The notes under the pieces are model-generated. The model saw only the letters and a list, made by a program, of their open reading frames with translations. It searched no databases and was not told the origin of the DNA. A program made the translations under genes and the position numbers. This document shows positions 51,409-60,470 of a stretch of DNA of 64,000 bases, one piece after another. This DNA comes from UBA4802 sp964509195 (lineage in GTDB: Bacteria > Spirochaetota > UBA4802 > UB4802), in NCBI GenBank assembly GCA_964509195.1, contig CAZDWJ010000008.1:1-64000 (forward strand), in the 5' to 3' direction. Numbering within the stretch: the stretch's first letter is position 1; the number at the start of each line of letters is the position of its first letter.

Positions 51409-52101
51409 GTGAAAAAGTTAAGTGTACTTATTGGCGTTATGTTTATTATTTCGTGTGGTGCTTCGGTTAATCCACAACTGAAGGCAAAGGTAGATAATCA
51501 ATTTGCACAATCCCAACAGACAACCTATGCAGGCACACAGAAATTTATGAAACCTAAGCCCTATGCGGTGGGGCAGTATGTGGTGATGGGACAAACTGAT
51601 TCTGACGGCAAGAAAAGTGTTACACGAATGGCAATAGTGGGCAGGGAGCAGGGAGGCTGGATTTTTGAAACCTATACACTGTCGGACAATCAGGAAGGAA
51701 TAATGCAGATGCTCATTACTGGCCTGGAAAAAACAGCCACAACAGGCAATATCGATGATATGGATATTGTATGGGTAAAGATAAAAGATGAAAAGGGTAA
51801 TATCCAGATCATAGAAGGGCCAATGCTTTCAATGATGAAAGGCATGTACAAAAAAGGGATAGCCAGCGTCAGCATGAAGATAACCACCTATAAAGATGGT
51901 GGAGTTATTCAGGTGCCGGCAGGCATTTTCAAAGGCACAAATGTTGTAGAGTCTGAAGCTTCATTCTTTGGCAAAAAAATAAAATCTAAGGGATGGTATC
52001 ATTATTCGGTTCCCATCAATGGTATTGTAAAAGCGGTAGATGATGATGGGAATACAATTGTATTGCTTAAATTTGGTTATGATGCAAAATCAATGATGTA
52101 G
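51409..52101 (+). CDS. Lipoprotein of unknown function
   Basis: The 230-aa protein starts at GTG 51409, preceded by TGGAGG at the right distance. The signal MKKLSVLIGVMFIISC has Cys16 as lipidation site. The mature part contains YAVGQYVVMGQTDSDGKKSVTRMAIVGREQGGWIFET and later KDGGVIQVPAGIFKGTNVVESEASFFGKKIKSKGWYH. That is a beta-rich pattern reminiscent of proteins that bind or are carried by the Lol system, but I cannot assign a family. It stands alone, downstream of the eroded island. Confidence 0.72.
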   Translation: MKKLSVLIGVMFIISCGASVNPQLKAKVDNQFAQSQQTTYAGTQKFMKPKPYAVGQYVVMGQTDSDGKKSVTRMAIVGREQGGWIFETYTLSDNQEGIMQMLITGLEKTATTGNIDDMDIVWVKIKDEKGNIQIIEGPMLSMMKGMYKKGIASVSMKITTYKDGGVIQVPAGIFKGTNVVESEASFFGKKIKSKGWYHYSVPINGIVKAVDDDGNTIVLLKFGYDAKSMM

Positions 52102-52208
52102 TAGTGTAAGTTATCATGGTGAATGAACTATGGTTGAAATGTATTTATATAAATGAAGCAATTGCATTGTAACATGCATTAACCCACGGGTTGTCTAAAA
52201 AGTGATCG

Positions 52209-52391
52209 TTGAGTAAATTTCACAAACATGTGGTGATGAAATGCGCTCATTTTGATACAATTGTGCCAAAGAATATGGCAAAATTACTCAATGAGTGTGG
52301 GGAAATTTGTATAGAGACGACTTTTGGGGCAGATCTAACGGGGATGAGATTAAGTAAGAAATCATTATTCAATAAGGAGGAAAGCCAATGA
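52209..52391 (+). CDS. Doubtful small ORF overlapping the SDR start
   Basis: A 60-codon frame from TTG 52209 (or ATG 52239) ends by overlapping the SDR start as ATGA. The 4-bp overlap resembles translational coupling, but the SDR has its own AAGGAGG. The peptide (KCAHFDTIVPKNMAKLLNECGE region) is unrecognised and no ribosome-binding site precedes it. It may be a remnant. Confidence 0.22.
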   Translation: MSKFHKHVVMKCAHFDTIVPKNMAKLLNECGEICIETTFGADLTGMRLSKKSLFNKEESQ

Positions 52392-53194
52392 AATCCCTGC
52401 AGGGTGCCTGTATCTATATTACCGGCGGGTCAAGCGGCATTGGCCTTGCATTTGCAAAATTAGCTGCATCAAAAGGAGCACATATTGCAATTATTGCACG
52501 CGACACAAAAAAATTAGAACAAGCAAAGAAGGATATTCAATCTGCTTGTGTAAACAGTGGTCAGAAAGTTGATGCGTTTTCAATAGATGTGTGTAATGCA
52601 AAAAAGCTATATAAATCCGTACCTGCAATGATACAAAAATTTGGTAATCCTGATGCTGTAGTATGTGCTGCGGGTGTTGGTTTATCAAATTATTTTGAAA
52701 GTATACATGATGATGACTTCAATAATATTATGGATATTAATGTATTTGGAATATGGTATACATTGAAAGCATTTTATCCCTACCTTAAAAACAGAAATAC
52801 ACACTGTGTGTTGCTCTCATCTCTTGCAGGGCTTATTGGAGTATATACCTATTCAGCGTATGGTACATCAAAATTTGCTGTGTTTGGCTTAGCAGATTGC
52901 TTGCGAAGTGAATTTAAAGAGAATGGCGTAACATTATCGGTTGTTTGCCCGCCAGAGGTAGATACACCATTTTTACAGGAGGAACTTAAAACAATACCAA
53001 AAAAGGCAAAACGAATAAAAAAAATTACCGGGGTTCTTTCAGCAGATACTATCGCCAAAGCAATTATGAAAGCTATTTTAAAGAAAAAATTCATGATTGT
53101 GCCTGGCTTAATGGCCAAAACATCATGGGTGTTGCACCGTTTACTGAATGGATATGGAACGCGCATGCTGACTGATCTATTGATTAAGCTATGA
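52388..53194 (+). CDS. SDR oxidoreductase resembling 3-ketodihydrosphingosine reductase
   Basis: The 268-aa protein has TGGSSGIG (residues 12-19), catalytic Ser144/145, and Y158-x3-K162 in SAYGTSKFAVFG, so it is a complete classical SDR. After the core, CPPEVDTPFLQEELKTIPK and SADTIAKAIMKAI match the layout of KDSR-type enzymes, which reduce 3-ketosphinganine. A C-terminal amphipathic stretch could tether it to the membrane. Sphingolipid synthesis is possible but unsupported by neighbours. It overlaps the deacetylase gene by 4 bp. The safer call is membrane-associated SDR; the substrate is inference. Confidence 0.75.
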   Translation: MKSLQGACIYITGGSSGIGLAFAKLAASKGAHIAIIARDTKKLEQAKKDIQSACVNSGQKVDAFSIDVCNAKKLYKSVPAMIQKFGNPDAVVCAAGVGLSNYFESIHDDDFNNIMDINVFGIWYTLKAFYPYLKNRNTHCVLLSSLAGLIGVYTYSAYGTSKFAVFGLADCLRSEFKENGVTLSVVCPPEVDTPFLQEELKTIPKKAKRIKKITGVLSADTIAKAIMKAILKKKFMIVPGLMAKTSWVLHRLLNGYGTRMLTDLLIKL

Positions 53195-54015
53195 TAAAAA
53201 TTGATAACCTGCTTATTTTTATTAGTTTTGTTAGTGTTTTGTTGGTTTCAGTATATATTGGTGTATATTATAAAACGGATACATATGTTACACCAGAAAA
53301 AGAAGTGTTTAAGCCGATAGCTCATGGTAAAATTACAAGGCTTCATCAGGTTCCAGTGCTTTTGTATCATAACGTAGATGGGAAGGGTCCCTATTCCATT
53401 TCTTTTGAAAAGCTTAAGAATCAATTTGAACTTTTAAAAAAAAATGAAATAAAAGTAATTTCGCTACAGAAATTAGAAGCACATATTGATGTGCACAATC
53501 CATTTAAGGAAAAGGTTGTTTCAATTACTTTTGATGATGGGTATTATTCCATGTATACTATGTTAATGCCATTAGCCCGATCAATGAGCTATCCTGTAAC
53601 TCTTTTTGTGTATGTTGATGCAATAATGCACAGAGGATCAAAAAACCTTACCTGGAATATGCTAAAGATAATGCAAAAGAATAATATTGACATCCAGTGC
53701 CATTCTAAAAGCCATGCAGATCTGGTAACATTATATAACAAAAATACAATTGAAAGCAAATATGCATTATATAAAGAAATATACCTTTCCAAAAAAATTC
53801 TTGAATTGTATTTGAATAAAAAAATTGATTATTTTGCCTTTCCTTATGGCATTTATTCAGTGGAATTAACAGAATTATGTAGGGATGCTGGTTATGCACG
53901 TGTTTTCTCAACTGATTATGGTCCAAATATAGTAACGCGAGATAATTATTGTTTACGAAGGCATCATGTGAAAAGTAATTATCCTGATGAAAAAGTTCTA
54001 TCGTTAGCATGGTAG
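53191..54015 (+). CDS. Polysaccharide deacetylase (NodB-like), membrane-anchored
   Basis: The 274-aa protein has one N-terminal membrane anchor (residues 7-27) followed by a NodB homology domain. Motif 1 is TFDDG (113-117, with D115 and D116) and motif 2 is CHSKSH (H171, H175). Motif 3 appears as FAFPYGIYS. All metal and catalytic positions are present, so an active de-N-acetylase of a surface or cell-wall glycan is likely. It overlaps the SDR by 4 bp (ATGA). It may modify peptidoglycan or an exported polysaccharide. Confidence 0.88.
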   Translation: MIKIDNLLIFISFVSVLLVSVYIGVYYKTDTYVTPEKEVFKPIAHGKITRLHQVPVLLYHNVDGKGPYSISFEKLKNQFELLKKNEIKVISLQKLEAHIDVHNPFKEKVVSITFDDGYYSMYTMLMPLARSMSYPVTLFVYVDAIMHRGSKNLTWNMLKIMQKNNIDIQCHSKSHADLVTLYNKNTIESKYALYKEIYLSKKILELYLNKKIDYFAFPYGIYSVELTELCRDAGYARVFSTDYGPNIVTRDNYCLRRHHVKSNYPDEKVLSLAW

Positions 54016-54172
54016 AATAAAAAATTGTTGACAATTATAGTGTATGTTTCAAGGTAAAATTAGGTTATTGTTTACTTCCAGATAATTATTTTACAAATAC
54101 ATGTAATACATCGTGTTTAAACCCTCAAAGTGGTTGTGGTATAAAAATATTTTTGTACAGGATTAATTTGCT

Positions 54173-54895
54173 ATGGTTATAAAAAAATTATTACTTCTTT
54201 TTTTTGTTATTATTACCTCATTAACCTTTGCCGATGAAATTTACTTCATAGATAATGAAAATATTCAGCGATACAATGGGAAAAGCGGTAAGTGGGTTGA
54301 AGTTCTTACTTTGAAACAGCTAAAAACGTTTGTTGAGCAGTTTGGTGCTAGCATTGATGAGGTATACGCATTAAATAGAATAAATGAGAAACAATTTAAA
54401 AAATCGTATATATTTATTCCCTATTCTGATGCCTATATTCAGGTTTTGTTGGAAAAAGGGATTACGCTGCAGCCTGTTAACATATCATATAATGAGTTTA
54501 TCTGGCCAATAGGTGATCCAGAAAAAATTACTTCCGGGTTGGGCAGGCGCTGGGGAAGATTTCATCCCGGTGTAGACATACCTGCGCCAAAAGGCACGCT
54601 AGTACGCGCCGCTATGGAAGGCAAAGTAATCTATGCAGGATATAGCGGTAATTATGGTAATTCTATTACACTTGAACACAGAGATAATTACATTACCCGC
54701 TATGCACATAATTCGGTATTGCTGGTTAAGGTGGGTGATTATGTGCAGAAAGGACAGGTCATTGCAATGGTTGGCAGTACAGGTCGTTCAACGGGGAATC
54801 ACCTGCATTTTGAAATACGATGTGCTGATATACCTTTAAATCCCCTGGATCTGCTTCCGGAAAAAAATCTCATTATTATGAAAAACCCCAGATAA
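54173..54895 (+). CDS. Secreted M23 peptidase with a degenerate LysM-like domain
   Basis: The 240-aa protein has a signal peptide (residues 1-20), then a LysM-like segment (LKTFVEQFGASIDEVYALNRI to IFIPYS, about 50-84). A LytM/M23 domain covers 110-230. The zinc ligands are H131 and D135 (HPGVD) and H212 (HLHFE), with H179 and H210 as the catalytic histidines. It should therefore be an active peptidoglycan endopeptidase. No coiled-coil is seen. The PHP gene starts 17 bp downstream. Confidence 0.9.
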   Translation: MVIKKLLLLFFVIITSLTFADEIYFIDNENIQRYNGKSGKWVEVLTLKQLKTFVEQFGASIDEVYALNRINEKQFKKSYIFIPYSDAYIQVLLEKGITLQPVNISYNEFIWPIGDPEKITSGLGRRWGRFHPGVDIPAPKGTLVRAAMEGKVIYAGYSGNYGNSITLEHRDNYITRYAHNSVLLVKVGDYVQKGQVIAMVGSTGRSTGNHLHFEIRCADIPLNPLDLLPEKNLIIMKNPR

Positions 54896-54912
54896 TGTGA
54901 TACAGTATCTTC

Positions 54913-55800
54913 ATGGCTCACCGTATTGATCTGCATATACATTCTCACTACAGTGAGGATGGTGACTACTCAGTTGACTATATTTTTGAACTTGCCAAAA
55001 AATTACAATTGTGTGCACTGAGCATTACTGATCATGATTCTATTGAATCAATACCTGATGCTGCACTATCAGCAGAAAAATATGGCATAGAATATGTTCC
55101 TGGTGTTGAATTAACAACAATCTATGAAGATGGCTCTCAACAGCACATTCTGGGTTATTATATACAGGATAATCCTCAATTGAACGCAACATTAAAAAGA
55201 ATAGGTCAGTTTAGATGGGAGATAGCAAAAAGACGAATTGGGAAATTGCGGGAAATTGGCTTTTCCATGAATGAAGATAATGTATGGAAGAAAGCAAATA
55301 ATCGCCCACCCACTGGTACTGCTATAATGCTTGAAGTTTTTGAAAATCCTGCAAATAGAAATGATATACGATTACAGGAATATTATGAAGGAAAAAAAGC
55401 TGATAATAAACTGATGTTTTTTTATAGAGAATATCTTGCTGAAAACATGCCAGCATATGTGCCGTTTATCTCTATTCCAACGCATGAAGGCATTGAGGTA
55501 ATAAAAGCTTCCGGGGGAATACCAGTACTGGCTCATCCCAAATTTGTAAATGGAGAAGAACATTTACAAAAAATTGTTTCAATGGGGATAATGGGTATTG
55601 AAGCTATCTCATCATATCATACTAAAGAAGAGATAGTGAAATTTGAAGAATTTGCAAAAAAACATAACCTTGTTATTACTGCCGGATCGGATTTTCACGG
55701 ACCAACTTCAAAACCAAAAGTTATATTAGGTGGTATTGAAGGAAACGGCTACCTCCTTCTGGAAGAATTAAAAAAACTGAAACATGTCATAAAAAGGTGA
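54913..55800 (+). CDS. PHP-domain phosphoesterase
   Basis: The 295-aa protein has the PHP metal-site motifs: DLHIHSHYSEDG (H8, H10), ITDHDS (D40, H41), GVEL (E66), VLAHPKF, and GSDFHG at the end. It matches the YciV/RNase AM and 3',5'-nucleoside bisphosphate phosphatase group in size and layout. Known members hydrolyse nucleotide or RNA 5' ends. An insertion between residues about 90 and 170 is common in the group. It is cytoplasmic and follows the M23 gene by 17 bp. Confidence 0.85.
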   Translation: MAHRIDLHIHSHYSEDGDYSVDYIFELAKKLQLCALSITDHDSIESIPDAALSAEKYGIEYVPGVELTTIYEDGSQQHILGYYIQDNPQLNATLKRIGQFRWEIAKRRIGKLREIGFSMNEDNVWKKANNRPPTGTAIMLEVFENPANRNDIRLQEYYEGKKADNKLMFFYREYLAENMPAYVPFISIPTHEGIEVIKASGGIPVLAHPKFVNGEEHLQKIVSMGIMGIEAISSYHTKEEIVKFEEFAKKHNLVITAGSDFHGPTSKPKVILGGIEGNGYLLLEELKKLKHVIKR

Positions 55801-55821
55801 GACAGTATTTAATAAAATAAA

Positions 55822-55844
55822 AAGGCAGGTTTAAAACCCGCCTT
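55822..55844 (-). terminator. Terminator between convergent genes
   Basis: AAGGCAGGTT and AACCCGCCTT form a 10-bp stem with one A-C mismatch and a 3-base loop. On the minus strand it is followed by TTTTTATTTTATT, so it mainly serves the minus-strand gene ending at 55875. Confidence 0.8.
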
Positions 55845-55874
55845 CACAAGCATATTCATAGTATAATTTTAAAA

Positions 55875-56753
55875 TTATTTAGATTGTTGTGGAACCTCTA
55901 ATTTGAATTCATTAATGATATCACTGTCTTTTGGGAAATTTTGTAAAATTTCTTTTTCTTCTTCAGGAGTACCAAAATATGCCCAGTTGCACAGCTGTCC
56001 AATCATGCCTTTTATTTCTTCATCTTGATTATTATAAATAAAAATTATATTTGCTCCCGATTTATATCCCCAGTTGAAGCCATCCGCACTGTTAACCATG
56101 AAGGTTTCAGTAATGCCATCGCCATCACTATCCTCTGCATAGTAAAGCTTTTCATCAATAGTTTTCCCACTTACGATGGTTTTATATTTTGTTGGTGTCT
56201 CGGGAGCATTGAGGTATGCAGGTAGTGGTAGTGATGTACGTGTAACTATAAGCCCTGATTCTTTGCGGTCCACCATGAGCTTTTTAAATACTTCAACGTG
56301 TTTTTTGATAAGAGCATTGCGAACATTAATAAAGAATGTACCAAAATTTTTTGCTACAAAATCTTCGCTAAAATTTTTTAAAAGTTCTATTTTTCGGTCA
56401 GTTATTCTTACATAGTCAGGTTTATTATTGATTTTATTTTCCCATAAATCCCCTACTATTTTAGTTTCCATTTCTAAACGAAGACGATTATTTGCAACTA
56501 TAGCAGGATTATCATACCCATCTTGAATAAGATATATCTTGCGTTGTTTTATTATTAAAAGTGCAGAAAAAGAATTGTCCAGGTTTGGATCAATTTGCTT
56601 TTGAACATGCTGATAGGCAATCCGGTCTTCATTATATCGGGAGAGATCTTCAATAACTATGGGCTTAAAATTGAAATCAATAGCAATTACTGAGGTAGCA
56701 CAAAATAGTATAAGCAGTATTACAAGAAAATTCCGTTTGTGTAAAATAGACAT
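55875..56753 (-). CDS. Secreted protein with a calcium-loop-like motif
   Basis: The 292-aa protein starts at ATG 56753 with GGAGG six bases upstream; a longer frame to 56822 adds an unlikely leader. A Sec signal (SILHKRNFLVILLILFCATSVIA) is followed by a mixed alpha/beta domain. At about residue 220 it has DSDGDGITETF, a D-x-D-x-D-x3-E loop of the EF-hand/dockerin/thrombospondin type that usually binds calcium. The family is not recognised. It should be periplasmic or surface-exposed. Confidence 0.68.
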   Translation of the reverse strand: MSILHKRNFLVILLILFCATSVIAIDFNFKPIVIEDLSRYNEDRIAYQHVQKQIDPNLDNSFSALLIIKQRKIYLIQDGYDNPAIVANNRLRLEMETKIVGDLWENKINNKPDYVRITDRKIELLKNFSEDFVAKNFGTFFINVRNALIKKHVEVFKKLMVDRKESGLIVTRTSLPLPAYLNAPETPTKYKTIVSGKTIDEKLYYAEDSDGDGITETFMVNSADGFNWGYKSGANIIFIYNNQDEEIKGMIGQLCNWAYFGTPEEEKEILQNFPKDSDIINEFKLEVPQQSK

Positions 56754-56964
56754 ATATGCCTCCATCCCTGTGTGTAGTAAAAATATTCTCCTTTGTACCG
56801 CTTGAATGTATAAGCGTAACAACCAAATAACAATTAGTGCATAAAGTAACTGATTAAAATTATTTTGTCAAATATTTTATATAATTTAAAAAAATAGTTG
56901 TTATTTAATTAATAGTATTTCTATTTTTCAGTGGATTGATTGTTATTGAATAAATGAGAAAAAT

Positions 56965-57858
56965 ATGAGACATAATAATTGTTACTATTGCGGGAAAAAT
57001 GGATTTATATTTAGATCATATCGATTTGAGGATCTGGCGATAGTTGCTGATATAAAAATAGACAAGAAGCATGAAGGTTGGCCTGGAATACCTCATGGCG
57101 GTTTAGCAATGACAACCTTTATTGAATTAATTGATATTGCAAAGGAATATCCTCCGGTCCTTCCCTATGAATATAGATTTCGTTTTGCCGGTGAACGATT
57201 AAAGTGCGGTGACGTTGTGCGATGTATTGTTAACAAAGGAGATGCCAGATATTATTTTGGTACTTTTGGAAAATCATTGCAACAACCATATTGCAACTGT
57301 CGATACAGTGAAGGGCGTGTACATGAGTATACTGGACAAATTGTTGAAATACTTAAAAATAATATGAACGCATCAACACCGTTTATCATACCCAATATGT
57401 CTAGCAAGTTAGTTAATACATCTTTCAGAGATCGTGATCAAAGAACATTTTACATGACAGATTATGAAACTGATAAAACGTATTTGATATTGCAGTTAGC
57501 CGGTACTAACAATTTTGCAACTGCTCAGGATGGATCAGTACATAATGGTGTACTTAGTTCGCTGCTTGATGAAACTATGGGGTGGTCAACATTTCTATCA
57601 GTATGGCAGGCAGGGGTAACTGTTGAATTGCAGATAACCTTTTATGATAACGTGTATAATAATGAAAATTTTCATGTCATAGGGTTTTGTGATGAGATAC
57701 GTGGTGAATACAGCAAAAAGATAACAACTGCATATGGCGGTGTGGTTGTGCAACGCGGAGAAGAGCTGGTTATTGTTGCGCTTGCGTATGGGAGATGGCT
57801 GACATTGCTTGGATTTAAGGAGTTAATGGTACATTATTTACAACATTATTTTGAATAA
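56965..57858 (+). CDS. Double-hotdog protein with an N-terminal CxxC motif
   Basis: The 297-aa protein appears to contain two hotdog domains. The first has GIPHGGLAMTTFIELIDIA (about 40-60) and the second has GSVHNGVLSSLLDETMGWS (about 189-207), where the Glu/Asp of DETMG matches the catalytic position of PaaI-type thioesterases. The N-terminus has CYYCGKNGF, a possible zinc knuckle. Double-hotdog proteins include thioesterases and dehydratases; the substrate is unknown. No clear ribosome-binding site is present. Confidence 0.68.
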   Translation: MRHNNCYYCGKNGFIFRSYRFEDLAIVADIKIDKKHEGWPGIPHGGLAMTTFIELIDIAKEYPPVLPYEYRFRFAGERLKCGDVVRCIVNKGDARYYFGTFGKSLQQPYCNCRYSEGRVHEYTGQIVEILKNNMNASTPFIIPNMSSKLVNTSFRDRDQRTFYMTDYETDKTYLILQLAGTNNFATAQDGSVHNGVLSSLLDETMGWSTFLSVWQAGVTVELQITFYDNVYNNENFHVIGFCDEIRGEYSKKITTAYGGVVVQRGEELVIVALAYGRWLTLLGFKELMVHYLQHYFE

Positions 57859-57900
57859 ATTAGTAAATTAAGAGGATCAAGCTTTTACATTACCCACATA

Positions 57901-59100
57901 TTATTTCCTTTTTCTTCTCTCCTTTTTCCATTTGGCTTTATCCAACTTTGTCCAGCTTTCAACTACAAGATGTGTCATGTTGTTGAATTTGTCTTCTGCT
58001 TTCTTTTTAGTTTTGATTGCAACATGTTTTAGTTTGCTTTCAAGCTCTTCATGTTCTTTGAGGGTCATTTTTTCCTCATTCTGGAAAAATTCATAAAGGA
58101 AATCCATCGATAGTGAATTGTGTTGTAGTAGTTCAAGAAATCGGGTAATTCTCTTCTTGTTGATTAAATTTTGTATAAGGATTTGCGGTATTATTGCATA
58201 TCCATATAAAGTTGTTGCGATTAATGCTACCAGAGGAACAAGTAGTGATACCTTTCCGCCTTTATTGGCAGTTGAAAATAATAAAGACTCCTTTTCAATG
58301 GTAGAGATGCAATAAAGAGCAAGAGACAAAAGCGCAAAAGGGTGATTGACGTTAAGTCTTGTGTAAATATTTTTTGACCACTTGTTTGCAAATGGTACGC
58401 AATATTGTATAAATGATAATTCATCGATTGCAAGTGGTAAATTTTTTATCATGGTAGATAGATCCTGTGCTGCTTCAATTACATTGTGTGGATTGCCTCC
58501 ATTGCTGAAAATTACTGAAGAGTAATGGTGAGTAAATTCTACTGTGTTCGTGGCAGCCGTATATAATAATGAACTGTCTAATGACAGGAGTTGTCGCTGT
58601 ATAATATCTTCAAGTAATGTATACAGAAATACTGAAGCTACAAAAGTAGCTGCATTTTTATTATGAGTGAGTATGAAATTGATAATGGATTCAGGATGGT
58701 GCTTTTGTAAAAATAGTAAAGTGGGTATGCAGACCATCGATTCAACAGTGGGGGCATCATAGGCTAAATTAAGTTGCTGTAAAAAACCCTGCGGGTGGCG
58801 GAATATACGAGAGCTATCGCCAAAAGAAAAAATAAAATCAGATACTTGCTTATAATTAAAGATGTTTTGATGCGAGTTGATAGCTGATAAAATAATACAA
58901 TATTGTGAAAGCGCAGTATACATACCGGGTTTTTTCCATAAATGAAGCTTGTGTTTAAGTGCAGGAGTTGGATCAGTATAATCCCGTATTGAACCAAAGA
59001 TATTACGTATATGTTCCGCACTGAGATTGTCAAGGGGGCTTGCAAGAGCATCTGCAATTATAATACCGTGAAGCACCTGTGTTAATTTTGTTTTGTTCAT
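57901..59100 (-). CDS. ADP-ribosylglycohydrolase-like pseudoenzyme
   Basis: The 399-aa protein resembles ADP-ribosylglycohydrolases (DraG/ARH family). GIIIADALASPLDNLSAEHI (12-31) matches the GxxxGDALGAP start and FGSIRDY follows. The catalytic TDDTQ is replaced by TALSQ (62-66), and the C-terminal GGDTDT metal motif reads NKGGKVSLL. Both metal-binding Asp sets are therefore lost and hydrolase activity is improbable. A basic, coiled C-terminal tail (LKHVAIKTKKKAEDKF, ending KWKKERRKRK) is added. It could be a binding or regulatory protein. The family link is from motifs only. Confidence 0.65.
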   Translation of the reverse strand: MNKTKLTQVLHGIIIADALASPLDNLSAEHIRNIFGSIRDYTDPTPALKHKLHLWKKPGMYTALSQYCIILSAINSHQNIFNYKQVSDFIFSFGDSSRIFRHPQGFLQQLNLAYDAPTVESMVCIPTLLFLQKHHPESIINFILTHNKNAATFVASVFLYTLLEDIIQRQLLSLDSSLLYTAATNTVEFTHHYSSVIFSNGGNPHNVIEAAQDLSTMIKNLPLAIDELSFIQYCVPFANKWSKNIYTRLNVNHPFALLSLALYCISTIEKESLLFSTANKGGKVSLLVPLVALIATTLYGYAIIPQILIQNLINKKRITRFLELLQHNSLSMDFLYEFFQNEEKMTLKEHEELESKLKHVAIKTKKKAEDKFNNMTHLVVESWTKLDKAKWKKERRKRK

Positions 59101-59244
59101 AATGATAGCTCATTACATGTATTTACAGCAGTCAAGTAGGAAACTTTATGAAATTATTATAAATATTTAATAAAAATATATAAAAACCTATGTATTGAGA
59201 TTTGAGATGATAGGGATTAATTTTTATGTAATGTCAAAAAAAAA

Positions 59245-59274
59245 TTGCATTTATTTTGTAAATGTTAGTATACT
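59245..59274 (+). promoter_or_regulatory. Candidate promoter of the FecR lipoprotein gene
   Basis: TTGCAT (59245-59250), 18 bp and TATACT (59269-59274) form a plausible promoter about 70 bp before the gene. GGGGG precedes the ATG. Confidence 0.45.
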
Positions 59275-59344
59275 ATTATGGTTAATTTCCAGTGATATAA
59301 TTTTCATTTGCCGGGTAAATTTTTAAGTTACTAAGGGGGTTGCA

Positions 59345-60433
59345 ATGAAACGGATTCTGATATTTTTAATTATACTAGGTTTGGCTGTGTGGGGCAATAG
59401 CTGTTCTACACAGAAAGTAGATGATTATGCTACGATTGCGTTCAGTATTGGTGATGTCAAAAGGAATGGTCAGTTAGCCTCAATTGGCGATGTGCTTAAT
59501 CAGAATGATGTGATTGAAACAGGATCATTGTCTTCCTGTGATATTAAGATTGGCGATTCCATGATACGCATAAAAGAGAATTCAAAAGCTTTAATGGCAC
59601 AGCTTATCAGAAAGGATGGATTAGAAAATACAACACTTGGCCTTGATGTGGGCAAGATGATCTGTAAACCCAAAAAGCTTTTAAAGAACGAAAGCTTCCT
59701 GGTAAAAACGCCAACTGCAGTTGCTGGTGTGCGTGGGACAAATTTTTCAGTGGAGGCTGATGAAAAGAAAACCACACGTATTAAAGTATTTGATGGCAAA
59801 GTTGCTGTGGTAAAACGAGTGGAAGCTGTTGAACAACACATTGACAAGATAATAGAAGCAGCTCCTGCAGTTGAGGAAAAGGAAAAAGTAGTTATAACAG
59901 CAGAGGATGTTAAAAAAGCTGAAAAGAAAATTGAAGAAGTATTGAAGAAAGAAGGCGAAACTACTCCACAGGCCGTTGAAAAAGTTGTGGCAGTTGCAAA
60001 AGAAGAAGTTGTGGTAAAGAAGGAACAAGTACAGAAATTTAAGCCTGAAGATTTTAAAGAAGAAAAACAGGAAATAATTAAAATTGAAGAAAAGCCAAAA
60101 GAAGTGGTGAAAGAAGTTACAAAGATTGTTAAGAAAAACAGGCAGATACCTCAGCCTGAAGGCCAGCTGCTTGTAACACGATATGAAATATATTTTGTAA
60201 AAGATGGCCGTGTTGAGTGGGAAGGCAAGGTTATTAATCCACCAACCAAGACTGAAGATAAGATCTATATCGCTTCGGGTGACTATATCTTCTGTGCTAA
60301 AACTGATGGAACCGTGTTATGGCGAAAGAAACTTACAAATGATGGAAAAGTTGAATTTGAAGGTGATAAGGTAGCAGTATATGCAAAGGGGCAGAAGAAA
60401 TTGCTTGATAAATTAACAGGTGAAGAAGAATAA
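59345..60433 (+). CDS. FecR-domain lipoprotein with Lys/Glu-rich linker
   Basis: The 362-aa protein has a lipoprotein signal ending NSC (Cys20). A FecR domain covers about 30-160 (ENSKALMAQLI, FLVKTPTAVAGVRGTNFSV, IKVFDGKVAVV). A long Lys/Glu/Val-rich linker (about 165-265) follows, and a C-terminal module has IYIASGDYIFCAKTDGTVLWRKKL, like one blade of a PQQ/WD-type propeller. FecR-domain lipoproteins of this kind are frequent in spirochaetes; the role is probably structural or sensory at the envelope. A strong terminator follows. Confidence 0.82.
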   Translation: MKRILIFLIILGLAVWGNSCSTQKVDDYATIAFSIGDVKRNGQLASIGDVLNQNDVIETGSLSSCDIKIGDSMIRIKENSKALMAQLIRKDGLENTTLGLDVGKMICKPKKLLKNESFLVKTPTAVAGVRGTNFSVEADEKKTTRIKVFDGKVAVVKRVEAVEQHIDKIIEAAPAVEEKEKVVITAEDVKKAEKKIEEVLKKEGETTPQAVEKVVAVAKEEVVVKKEQVQKFKPEDFKEEKQEIIKIEEKPKEVVKEVTKIVKKNRQIPQPEGQLLVTRYEIYFVKDGRVEWEGKVINPPTKTEDKIYIASGDYIFCAKTDGTVLWRKKLTNDGKVEFEGDKVAVYAKGQKKLLDKLTGEEE

Positions 60434-60440
60434 AATGATA

Positions 60441-60470
60441 AAATAGGGCTTGCGAAAGCAGGCCCTATTT
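60441..60470. terminator. Strong GAAA-tetraloop terminator shared by convergent genes
   Basis: AAATAGGGCTTGC (60441-60453), loop GAAA and GCAGGCCCTATTT (60458-60470) form a 13-bp stem with one G-U pair. It serves the FecR gene and is reused by the opposing 53-aa gene, whose stop codon (60465-60467) lies inside the stem. Confidence 0.88.
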
